Shown: positions 27,301 to 34,111 of the stretch, piece after piece
How positions within the stretch are numbered: the first letter of the stretch is position 1
Layout of the letters: each line of letters begins with the position of its first letter
NCBI GenBank assembly: GCA_030595715.1
Contig: JAUVCN010000018.1
Location: forward strand, 1-35,829
Origin: Thermoplasmatales archaeon
GTDB taxonomy: Archaea > Thermoplasmatota > Penumbrarchaeia > Penumbrarchaeales > Penumbrarchaeaceae
Length of the DNA stretch: 35,829 bases
Direction: 5' to 3'
The notes under the pieces: generated by a model
What the model was told of the DNA's origin: nothing
Databases searched by the model: none
The model's input: the letters and a program-made list of their open reading frames with translations, nothing else
Made by a program: the position numbers and the translations under genes

Positions 27301-30300
27301 AACAGCTACGATGGTGTGGACTGGACCTATGATAGCGGCCTTTCGATCCTCGATCTCAAGAGGTACAATTCCATTCTATGGGTGACCGGTAGTTCCGGCC
27401 AGCGGGACCTGAACAGACCGGAAGCATTGACGGTTTCCGATATGTATGGGATAACAAAGTATCTGGATGGTGTGTACGACGAGGCGGAATACCTTGATGT
27501 CGATCATCACGAGAATCTCATGTTCATCGGTGAGGGTTTCTATGATGAACTGATATATTTCAATTCAACCGTCTTCGATGTGGAAGGCTCAAGGGACCTT
27601 GCCGATTTCGTCACTGATTATCTCGGCCTCGACCCTGCGGGAGCGACATCTGCAGGCACCGGTGATAATCTGTTCGGATTGAGAGAGGGAGATATAATAT
27701 CGGATGTGTTCATGGGGGTCGATTACTGGCCTGTTCATTTCAATGCCAATTTCGAATACACCGGTCTCCCGCTTCCTGCACAACTTGAAAGTGAAGGAAG
27801 AGAGCTTATTCCCGGACTCTACTTTGTTGTCGATGATGATGAATACTATCCCGTGACCACTCAGTTCCATATGATGAATGGGTCCACGGACAATTATTTC
27901 CACACCATCGTCCACTCATTTGACATGACGACCATGAAAAGGTCATCCGTCGAGACAGCCCTTTACGAGACGCTCTACCTATCGATGCATTGGTTCGGGA
28001 CCCCCGAAGACCAGTCGGAGATCCTATCGAGGAACTGCTTGATGTCATTCGATAATGACAATCCGGTTCTGGGAAACTCCTATTTGATAGAGCTGGAGAT
28101 AGCCAACCTGGGTGGGGTAGCGGGTGGTGGAACCGTGAGGTTCACGGATGGGAATACCCTTGTGAAATCCGAGAATATATATCTGGACCCCGATACTACG
28201 ACCACATTGGAGGCGATCTGGACCCCTCTCTATGCCGGAGACAGGACCCTCGTTGCATGGATCGATAGATATGATGATTATGATGAGGTCTTCGATATAA
28301 TCAACAACGCTCCTTTCAAGGAGAAGGAGATCTTCTTCTTCTGGGATGATATGGAGAACGGATCAGAGAACTGGGGACATGAATCAACAGAGATAATGAT
28401 AAACGGTGAGGGAAAACTTGATTATATGGATGAACCGACATATGTCAATATTGAAAATGAATGGTTGACAATGGATGGTTTCTATCTCAATCATGATATT
28501 GAGAATCCACATATCCAGGCGCAGTACAAGAGTTCTCCCAACTCATATTTCATGCATGAAAGTTCGGGCAGCATTAAAAAAGCCGTTGACGTGGCCCTGG
28601 TCATCGATTCATCCGGGTCGATGGGTGAGGACTATGACGACAACGATCCCGACAATGTAAGGAAGAGTGCAGCGAGGAATTTCATCGACAACATGTATGA
28701 TGAGGACCAGGTTGCTGTGTTCGATTTCGACAGCAGTGTCAACATGGTCATGGGTCTGACCAGCGAGAAGACCGATGCCAAATCATCCATCGGTGAGATA
28801 GATTCTTCAGGTTCAACAGCACTTTATGACGCCGGTATCGATGCACTTCGATATATGGGGGCCAATGCCAGAAGCGAGAACCAGGTCGTCAGGGCCGTTG
28901 TGATCCTGACCGATGGCGAGGATACGGCAAGTACGAACAGATTGTCAGATTTCTGGGCTGTCAGGGACCAATACGACGATTCTCCGTCAACAGAGGAGAA
29001 GATATTCGTTTTCACCATCAGACTGGTAGATGGGGATGAAAACGTACTGCGGTCGATGTGCACTCAACCGTGGGATGAGGGCCCATATTATTTCTATGCC
29101 AACGACGCAGAAGATCTGAACAAGATCTACGAGACCATCAGGAGTATCATTCAGGACCTCTCTCAAGCAGCGACCAGAGGTTTGGAGGATGAGACCAGGG
29201 CTGCCAGAGGTGTTACCATCTTCGATGAGAGTTTTGATGGATTTACATCGATAGCGGATCTGAACGTCGCCGGATGGGCAACGACCGGTGACCCGGATCC
29301 TTCCAAGACGGCCTTCAATTCAACACCCATATCCATAGAACTCGAATACAGGGATGATCTGGAGACCCCGGTCATTGACCTATCACTCTACCAGGAAGCC
29401 TATCTGGAATTCAACTGGCGGTCTGCAGCAGATGATACTGCGGGAGCCAATGGAATACCCGAGCGTGGAGATAGGTTATGGGTGGATATATACACCAGTA
29501 CGGCAGGAGGCACGTGGGTTCCAGATTATTATCTGGTCAACAATAATTGTTTCTCCACACCGTGGACAAGGGAGAGGATCCAGCTTCCGGATGAGGCCAT
29601 ATGGAATGGTTTCCAGATCCGGTTCAGGGCAAGTACCAGCTCGAGCGATCCTATATTTGATGCATATTATCTGGATGATGTGAAAGTGATCGAAGGTGAT
29701 TTCGGATCAGGATCCCTGGGAGTTCAGAACTACAATAGATGGGACGATGGTGTTTCTGAGGCCAGGGACAAGTACATCGAAACCAAGACGATAGACCTTA
29801 GATATGTCGATGAAGCAGAACTTTCATTCGAACATAAATACAATATGAAGATAGGAAGCAATGGCGGTGTGATCATGATCGGAACCTCTGATTTTGTGGG
29901 AGGGCCCTTTACTTACAAATATTCACAGCCTGACCAACCATACACAGGTAATATCCTGATATCCGCATGGGAAACAACCCTTGATGATCACGGGACACCG
30001 ATGAAATGGTGTTTCAACGGGATATCATCCTCCGGAACCATGGATTGGGACAAGATCACTGTCGATCTGACTGAATTCTCCGGAAAATATGTAAGGGTCA
30101 AATTCCAGTATCTCTTCAATCAGGGAGGCACGGGATACGGGTGGATCATCGACGACGTTCATGTTACCATAACATCGGACAGGGTGGACTCATCGAAGTA
30201 TCTGACAGATGATGCCTGGAAATTGATAAAGGCATCAACACCCGGGATCGAGTCACACAGCGGTTCCCATTCATGGTATGCCGGGGATCCGGCATATTCA

Positions 30301-30954
30301 GGTGGTGACCTGAAGGACGGAGTTGATAACTCCCTCTACACCAGGAACATCGATCTTACAAATGCGAGGAGCGCAACTCTCTCGGCCTATTTCAGGTTCA
30401 ATCTCGATCAGACACCTGGAAGACCTCCCGACGGGTTCAGGGTGGAGGTATCATCGGATGGCGGCAATACATGGATGGCCATCAATCTAGGTGTTAGGTC
30501 TTCATGGTCCGTATCCGGGGTCCTCAACGATGCATCGGATGGGATCATGGATGGGAAGTCATTCTCCGGGATAGATGCCGGGAACAACTGGGTCGAGGCC
30601 GGATCATTGACACGACTTATTACGAATCTGAACGGTTTCACGGGTAATGTGATCACGATCAGGTTCAGGGTTGTAACGGATACGGACCCGGATCATTTCG
30701 ATGCCACCGAGGCAGCGACCTTCAGGGGATTCTACGTGGATGATGTCATCGTCTATGGTGAGTCTCTCGAGAGCTCCAGATCGGACATGGAAATGCCTCC
30801 GATGGTCGATATGGAGGGACCTTCCAACGAGGAGGTTTCCCCTTCATCAGCTGTTTTACGAACCGGAAAGGAGAGTATAGATACCTGGATGTTCCTTCCA
30901 TTGACCATACTGGGAATCATCAGTCTCATGTGGGTCAGGAGGAATGCGGATTGA
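24343..30954 (+). CDS. Giant pilin-like/vWA surface protein, paralogue B
   Basis: A 2203-residue tandem paralogue of the preceding protein with the same domain order. The pilin-like N-terminus is SGVSEAIGTVLMLGISISLA (~16-35) with DLILTHRGGD. Then come CARDB-like domains (~155 and ~320), amidotransferase-like domains (~477 and ~928) and CARDB (~772 and ~1228). The start of a jelly roll at ~1330 is followed by a vWA domain with a canonical MIDAS (D1422, S1424, S1426 in DSSGSMG; STALYDA; LTDGED). Unlike paralogue A, a complete extra jelly roll (~1626-1785) lies between the vWA domain and the resumed jelly roll (~1806-1945). A last jelly roll (~1973-2135) and a short C-terminal helix (WMFLPLTILGIISLMW) follow. 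Its ATG overlaps the preceding stop (ATGA). Co-expression with A suggests hetero-assembly (inference). Confidence 0.82.
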   Translation: MRKDLSGPKRLKGRRNSGVSEAIGTVLMLGISISLAGFVALWANSIEEGEEGIYSDIWATVQGTDLILTHRGGDILDGSNTMIIITDGTHGEVHRDSYYTLSGTNDKSWSASEGLSIDLSGVDDSFDLVITSILNSGKPVVILKNSMAKTAIASGLPDLAVTQVTFLRSDGVSITKLNDYGTYRIRVEVTNFGSDMTSVYFSDEGNHLVENLRLYDRMDDLLFTALTIEHYDLDLDYGGTDGHYVPDGHANFGIMETGDRMEFEFNWTATSVLPRTLGLHSLNVKIVPHYQGEIDYRNNYVERAFTVDKLITPVPIFGPDPGLYDISFSNEAPNSGEEVTVTVIIQNSGDQSILPEHGVHLIVSTWQPKVNVSISTVSYDWRVDSMANYGKWKSEVPSESLNYDIEFPTCIVPNITLLPGAYFFYYFTLEARVDVPGGEQWVYAAIDVYENAGHLEGIAIENGDDNGDNFALGNIQVLPRIMIVDDDSSSSGSSGDMTSSVIEALVGSGVTVDTIFVPQTVEDDGLDRDAPAFSYVQFDNPAPALEDYDIVIWVTGYDEDPLTNNPNASEYRGNIQEIMEYLDARKYFLLIGESPLEGLSINFNGGDPLSDSGIGSLSEYQAASDFVYKYLGISRLVNDQDINSTDTTLYGIDNGAGGLTPKEPDDSLFEIILDDQIAGNGLSQFYLPRDIFIPGGVGFEPAQGVLTYFSEFPLDGTDYVNTIRSYSAPLGNYSLQYKCALIGFDVKQITYLNEKIDLIAGFLRWYDWQINVGRDLAITKMELSIMKEVEQSPGVFTWISDPIDDDNLPKYLDTILIEATVRNNGHAPESTSVMFYVTGPNGIELPVATGIPDPTNNGTTEPYSNPKDISGLAGNGGEEYVYKYWLAVGVGTYAFRVVVDPYHLMSEISEDNNDITYSTSTITSFVTQNNILVVDDDFSSDNFVVGPPTNTVKAGKTYTYSNGEPSEIISDVLDDLEYDYEVHTVLNSYDGVDWTYDSGLSILDLKRYNSILWVTGSSGQRDLNRPEALTVSDMYGITKYLDGVYDEAEYLDVDHHENLMFIGEGFYDELIYFNSTVFDVEGSRDLADFVTDYLGLDPAGATSAGTGDNLFGLREGDIISDVFMGVDYWPVHFNANFEYTGLPLPAQLESEGRELIPGLYFVVDDDEYYPVTTQFHMMNGSTDNYFHTIVHSFDMTTMKRSSVETALYETLYLSMHWFGTPEDQSEILSRNCLMSFDNDNPVLGNSYLIELEIANLGGVAGGGTVRFTDGNTLVKSENIYLDPDTTTTLEAIWTPLYAGDRTLVAWIDRYDDYDEVFDIINNAPFKEKEIFFFWDDMENGSENWGHESTEIMINGEGKLDYMDEPTYVNIENEWLTMDGFYLNHDIENPHIQAQYKSSPNSYFMHESSGSIKKAVDVALVIDSSGSMGEDYDDNDPDNVRKSAARNFIDNMYDEDQVAVFDFDSSVNMVMGLTSEKTDAKSSIGEIDSSGSTALYDAGIDALRYMGANARSENQVVRAVVILTDGEDTASTNRLSDFWAVRDQYDDSPSTEEKIFVFTIRLVDGDENVLRSMCTQPWDEGPYYFYANDAEDLNKIYETIRSIIQDLSQAATRGLEDETRAARGVTIFDESFDGFTSIADLNVAGWATTGDPDPSKTAFNSTPISIELEYRDDLETPVIDLSLYQEAYLEFNWRSAADDTAGANGIPERGDRLWVDIYTSTAGGTWVPDYYLVNNNCFSTPWTRERIQLPDEAIWNGFQIRFRASTSSSDPIFDAYYLDDVKVIEGDFGSGSLGVQNYNRWDDGVSEARDKYIETKTIDLRYVDEAELSFEHKYNMKIGSNGGVIMIGTSDFVGGPFTYKYSQPDQPYTGNILISAWETTLDDHGTPMKWCFNGISSSGTMDWDKITVDLTEFSGKYVRVKFQYLFNQGGTGYGWIIDDVHVTITSDRVDSSKYLTDDAWKLIKASTPGIESHSGSHSWYAGDPAYSGGDLKDGVDNSLYTRNIDLTNARSATLSAYFRFNLDQTPGRPPDGFRVEVSSDGGNTWMAINLGVRSSWSVSGVLNDASDGIMDGKSFSGIDAGNNWVEAGSLTRLITNLNGFTGNVITIRFRVVTDTDPDHFDATEAATFRGFYVDDVIVYGESLESSRSDMEMPPMVDMEGPSNEEVSPSSAVLRTGKESIDTWMFLPLTILGIISLMWVRRNAD
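30937..30953 (+). promoter_or_regulatory. Ribosome binding site that sets a TTG start
   Basis: AGGAGG at 30937-30942 lies 8 bases before TTG at 30951, which overlaps the TGA of paralogue B (TTGA). The upstream in-frame ATG at 30930 has no such site and would extend the protein by seven unusual residues, so the TTG is the better start. Confidence 0.65.
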
Positions 30955-31802
30955 AGAACCTTGTCAGGGACCGGAAGGGAGACGCGGTGATGGTAACATC
31001 GGTACTGCTCCTTTCCCTCCTTCTTTCCGTCGGAGGAAAACTCCTCCTCGATCAGGGAGAGATACAGGGAAAGGAGGATGACATGCTCCATGTTGCCGAC
31101 GTGGAGTCTTCGATGCTGAGGACCAGGTCCTCGATGCTGGTCCTTCAGGAGAACCAGGACCATTCCATGGTGATCATGAACCGTGTGACACTTGGAACCT
31201 ATGGCAGTCCATATCTGGGTGTGGCCAGATCATCCGGGGAACTATCCTTTGATCCATCTTCCGATGAATACCATATGGGTATCTATCTGGAGGAAGGCGG
31301 AACAAGATCACTGCTCAATTCCATTAATGGACAGTTGAAGTTCGAATCGAACAATTTCTATTATCATGATCAGAACCTTTTCTTCCAATCCGGAGGTATA
31401 GTCCGGGATGAATATGGTTCATACGCGGTTGCCTGGTCGCCTTCTATCGATATCATCAAAGGGCCATCCACATGGGCGATCTACGGAAATATCTATGGCA
31501 TGACCGGAAGTAAGTGGTCGATCACAGGGATCGAGTCCATTTCGATGATCATCAGAATGGCAGGGTCCTCTGATGTCTCACATGTTCTATCGGCCGGGCA
31601 GACCATTGTGCTCGTATATGACGGAGATACGAATTCAGCCTGGGAGGAATGGTGGAGATCAACAGCTCAACTGAACGGATTGACAGTTGGTACTGACATC
31701 GACCTCACATGGCCATCAGGTATATCGGGACCTTTGGAAGTTGAATTGATATCACTCGAGTCGATCAAACTGAATATTGGGGATATGGAGGTGAGTATAT
31801 GA
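30951..31802 (+). CDS. Small pilin-like secreted or membrane protein
   Basis: About 283 residues from the TTG start. A basic N-terminus (KNLVRDRKGDA) is followed by a hydrophobic helix at ~13-30 (VMVTSVLLLSLLLSVGG). It ends in a beta-rich C-terminal domain with no recognised family motif. The layout resembles archaeal minor pilins and pilin-operon accessory proteins. The polar segment after the helix is probably helical (EDDMLHVADVESSMLRTRSS), as in the pilin stalk. It lies between the giant paralogues and another pilin-like gene and overlaps both by four bases. A role as minor subunit or assembly primer of the surface structure is inferred. Confidence 0.72.
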   Translation: MKNLVRDRKGDAVMVTSVLLLSLLLSVGGKLLLDQGEIQGKEDDMLHVADVESSMLRTRSSMLVLQENQDHSMVIMNRVTLGTYGSPYLGVARSSGELSFDPSSDEYHMGIYLEEGGTRSLLNSINGQLKFESNNFYYHDQNLFFQSGGIVRDEYGSYAVAWSPSIDIIKGPSTWAIYGNIYGMTGSKWSITGIESISMIIRMAGSSDVSHVLSAGQTIVLVYDGDTNSAWEEWWRSTAQLNGLTVGTDIDLTWPSGISGPLEVELISLESIKLNIGDMEVSI

Positions 31803-32653
31803 GAGTACTGAAGGATACATACGGCGTATCCAATGTAGTATCTTTGATAATGATAGCCGGTATCATCGTTTCCCTGATGGGGATGGTATTCGCAACATAC
31901 CTTCCCGCCTGGGGAAAGGACAATGAGGCACAGACGTTGGAGGAAGTGATGGGCTCTTTCATGGACATGAAATCCGGTATGGACACACTAGCGGTCGGAG
32001 GTGATGCAGGGACATCATTAACGACCAAGATGCCTCTCGGATCCGAAGGGGGTCCGATGTTCGGATTTGGACGTATGACAGGTTCGATCTTCCTGGATAG
32101 AGAAGGTGGCCTGATGCAAGTGTCCGACGGAACCGGTGTAGTATACGGTCAAAGTAGAGGGCGTATCATATACTCGTCGAACAACATCAATGTGGAGGAC
32201 CAGGAGATCACACTTGAAGGAGGTGCTCTTTTCAGGGAACAATCGGGAGCGTCGGTGATGAAGGGTCATCCGAATCTGCTGATCAACAACTACGAGAATA
32301 CGGGTGAAGTGATCTTTTTCATACTGATGCCAACCATCGAAGGTGTTGATCAGAGCTATACAGGGACATCGACATACCTTGTATCGACAACTCTGGTATC
32401 AGAAGAGAAGACCGATTATTATATGGGACCCGGAACATCCACAATATTCAGGGTAACCTCGGAATATGCGGATATCTGGTATTCACATATCAGGACCATG
32501 GCTATCTCCGAAGGTCTGGTCGAAGGCGCGGCCAATGATTTCGTAGCATCGACCGGGGTCGATGGCGATGGCAACGATTATTTCGAGATCATCTTGTACA
32601 ACATCGACAGGATAGAGGTCAGAACAGCGATCTATCAGATAAATATCAACTAG
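31799..32653 (+). CDS. Pilin-like protein with archaeal type IV pilin-type N-terminus
   Basis: A 284-residue protein. The N-terminus MRVLKDTYGVSNVVSLIMIA continues into a hydrophobic helix (~12-34) ending in LPAWGKDNEAQ. This pattern (basic residues, GVSNVV, helix, then a helical stalk EEVMGSFMDMKSGMDTLA) is common in pilin-like proteins of archaeal pilin operons. The remainder is a beta-rich domain of unknown family. It starts within the preceding stop (ATGA). It ends in TAG inside a CTAG that is also the stop of the convergent NMD3 gene, so it is the last gene of the operon. Prepilin-peptidase processing before GVSN or VSN is plausible but untested. Confidence 0.75.
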   Translation: MRVLKDTYGVSNVVSLIMIAGIIVSLMGMVFATYLPAWGKDNEAQTLEEVMGSFMDMKSGMDTLAVGGDAGTSLTTKMPLGSEGGPMFGFGRMTGSIFLDREGGLMQVSDGTGVVYGQSRGRIIYSSNNINVEDQEITLEGGALFREQSGASVMKGHPNLLINNYENTGEVIFFILMPTIEGVDQSYTGTSTYLVSTTLVSEEKTDYYMGPGTSTIFRVTSEYADIWYSHIRTMAISEGLVEGAANDFVASTGVDGDGNDYFEIILYNIDRIEVRTAIYQININ

Positions 32654-33666
32654 ACAAGGTAGAGATCACCTTCTATCAGCGCTCCCTTTATGGTCTCTCC
32701 CTCGGGCTTTCTGCCCTCGAGCAGGAGGACCGTTGTTACGAATGTAGTTGGATGGAGTACCTGGATCTCCGTATCATCATGTGAAATGATGACGAGGTCC
32801 ACTTCTATCTCGTTCTTTTTCATCTTTCTCATTTCCATGGCCACGGCATGGTCCAGAGCTTCATCCCTGGACGTCTTCAGGGATCTGACCATGATCCTCC
32901 TTGCTATCTTGATCACCTTCAATGTATCTTCTTCCCTGATGAGGTAGTCACCTACGACAAAACCCGGAAGACGGACGAGATATGTATGCCTGTAGATATC
33001 TCGACCTCCTTTCCTTCCGAACAGTGATGAGGACCATTTCGCCTCTCCTCCGTATGTATCATGTAGCTTCTGCGCCATCTGTTTCGTGAAAGAGTTCTCT
33101 CCCATGTAGAAATCGTATCCGCCCCGGACCTTTTCAAATCTTGAGATGAAAACATTAGGGTCCTTCAGATGGATCTTCTCTGTTGAGTCGTTTATATGAT
33201 TGAGAAGTTTCTCGATCTCATCTTCTGAAAGCCCCTCCAATCCCCTGATCTGCAGGATCGCCTCGAAGTAGTTGCCCGATCGTTTCGAACAGAATGGACA
33301 TTGGGCCAATGACAACCTTACCTCGGTGGAAAGATCGTTCTCGAGAAATACCCCTTTGTAGTTCGACCGGGCATGACCTGATATCCTGAACACATTGCCG
33401 GAGTAATTGTCAACGGAGAGTTCTATCTCTGGGAATCTGATATCCTCATGTTTGATCAACGATAAGAGGGCCACCTGACAGGCAGCATCGGAGACCTCTC
33501 CCGCACATTCATCCCATGATCTACCCTTCAGGATGCGGTTGCAGGTTGGGCAGACAGTTCCATGGACAACGGGTTGTGTCTTCACGGGGTGAACGGTATC
33601 CATCAGACATTGTTCACATATATTGTCTGCGAACTGTTCTCTTTTACCACATCTTAGACAGAGCAT
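32650..33666 (-). CDS. nmd3: NMD3-family ribosome-associated protein
   Basis: A 338-residue protein matching the archaeal and eukaryotic NMD3 family. The zinc-binding N-terminus has C3xxC6 and C17xxC20, then C39xxC42 paired with a later CPFC (~122-125). It is followed by GNYFEAILQIRG. The C-terminal part contains GGYDFYMGENSF, the KW-SSSLFGRKGGRD region, TYLVRLPGFVVGDYLI and a final beta-domain. In eukaryotes NMD3 is the 60S export adaptor. The archaeal protein lacks the nuclear transport tail and is thought to act in large-subunit maturation. Its presence is strong evidence that the organism is archaeal. The stop codon shares CTAG with the convergent pilin-like gene. ATG at 33666 has a TATA-like box about 27 bases upstream and no Shine-Dalgarno site. 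Confidence 0.92.
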   Translation of the reverse strand: MLCLRCGKREQFADNICEQCLMDTVHPVKTQPVVHGTVCPTCNRILKGRSWDECAGEVSDAACQVALLSLIKHEDIRFPEIELSVDNYSGNVFRISGHARSNYKGVFLENDLSTEVRLSLAQCPFCSKRSGNYFEAILQIRGLEGLSEDEIEKLLNHINDSTEKIHLKDPNVFISRFEKVRGGYDFYMGENSFTKQMAQKLHDTYGGEAKWSSSLFGRKGGRDIYRHTYLVRLPGFVVGDYLIREEDTLKVIKIARRIMVRSLKTSRDEALDHAVAMEMRKMKKNEIEVDLVIISHDDTEIQVLHPTTFVTTVLLLEGRKPEGETIKGALIEGDLYLV

Positions 33667-33687
33667 CGGTCCCTGACACTATGGGTG

Positions 33688-33697
33688 ATACTAAAAT
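33688..33697 (-). promoter_or_regulatory. TATA box for nmd3
   Basis: Read on the minus strand, ATTTTAGTAT is preceded by an A-rich run and centred about 27 bases before the ATG at 33666, predicting a leaderless or near-leaderless transcript. Confidence 0.45.
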
Positions 33698-33783
33698 TTT
33701 TTTATTGTGTAGAAAATTCAGATCATCCGGTCAGGTGTTATTAAGAGTGATCGGATCCGGATATTTGGGTTACGGGAAAGGAT

Positions 33784-33801
33784 ATGAATGCACTCATTCA
33801 T
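33784..33801. repeat. Hairpin-forming inverted repeat
   Basis: ATGAATG (33784-33790), loop CACT, then CATTCAT (33795-33801) form a perfect 7-base stem. On the minus strand it lies 20-40 bases beyond the ends of the small frames in this spacer and could end that transcript, although no long U-run follows. Confidence 0.5.
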
Positions 33802-33945
33802 GTCCGATATTCTGCTGAATGTCACTCATCATCTTCACGGACGAGGCCAATTTTCGTATGATCGGTCAACGTTGGACCGGAGAGCAAGGAGGAACTTTCA
33901 ATAGTGGAAATGGTGAACATATAACAATCGGTGCATCGGGTGCCA

Positions 33946-34041
33946 TCACAGAGTTCCTGGACCCTGCCGCACCAGAGCTTTTCGATAGAAACACCAGGTT
34001 TCCTCTGCTGGACCTTTTTCGAAAAAGGTTCTTCCAATCAT
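33946..34041 (-). CDS. Possible 31-residue small protein
   Basis: ATG at 34041 follows a strong purine-rich ribosome binding sequence (GGGAGGGA, 34050-34043, though only about 3 bases from the ATG) and lies about 43 bases downstream of a TATA-like box. The 31-residue product (begins MIGRTFFEKGP, ends GPGTL) matches no family I know. Its TGA overlaps another ATG (TGATG) opening a 26-codon frame. The signals are better than expected for chance, but coding is unproven. Confidence 0.25.
   Translation of the reverse strand: MIGRTFFEKGPAEETWCFYRKALVRQGPGTL
34010..34031. repeat. Ten-base-pair hairpin within the nmd3-ahcY spacer
   Basis: GGACCTTTTT and AAAAAGGTTC, separated by CG, form a near-perfect inverted repeat with one G-T pair. 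The T-run is inside the stem, so it is not a standard archaeal U-tract terminator. It lies at codons 4-11 of the possible 31-residue frame and may be an RNA structure or a protein-binding site. Confidence 0.5.
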
Positions 34042-34079
34042 ATCCCTCCCTATGAATACCAGAATAATGTTGATGGTGT

Positions 34080-34087
34080 ATAAATAA
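34080..34087 (-). promoter_or_regulatory. TATA-like element in the nmd3-ahcY spacer
   Basis: The minus strand reads TATTTATA, predicting a transcript starting near 34058 and covering the hairpin region and small frame. The plus strand reads TATAAATA and could alternatively start an antisense transcript into the 3' end of ahcY near 34110. The orientation cannot be settled from sequence. Confidence 0.35.
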
Positions 34088-34089
34088 TC

Positions 34090-34111
34090 GATCGAAGGTA
34101 ATTTTTCGATC
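34090..34111 (-). terminator. Possible terminator hairpin at the end of ahcY
   Basis: GATCGAA and TTCGATC form a perfect 7-base stem with an 8-base AT-rich loop, directly overlapping the ahcY stop codon (34110-34112). The following minus-strand sequence is T-rich (GATTATTTATA). It may end the metK-ahcY transcript. Confidence 0.35.

Larger units (their letters stand above)
33667..34109. other. 443-base spacer with hairpins, no confident gene
   Basis: Besides the nmd3 promoter, this spacer holds a TATA-like element (34080-34087), a strong minus-strand Shine-Dalgarno-like sequence (34043-34050) and two perfect or near-perfect hairpins. Overlapping frames of 71-78 codons occur on both strands, which look like chance. 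No tRNA T-loop, SRP RNA or RNase P consensus was recognised. It could carry a small protein gene or a structured RNA. Confidence 0.4.

Noticed and set aside
33819-34055. 78-codon + strand frame and 71-codon minus strand frame over the same DNA
   Set aside because: They overlap in opposite orientations, neither shows a recognisable domain, and the + frame has no clear ribosome binding site or TATA box. I treat the stretch as a spacer with only the 31-codon minus-strand frame as a weak candidate.
33700-34060. SRP RNA, RNase P RNA or tRNA in the nmd3-ahcY spacer
   Set aside because: No GGTTCRANYCC T-loop, SRP helix-8 consensus or RNase P GAGGAAAGUC core was found on either strand. A partial GAGGAAACC match is insufficient.
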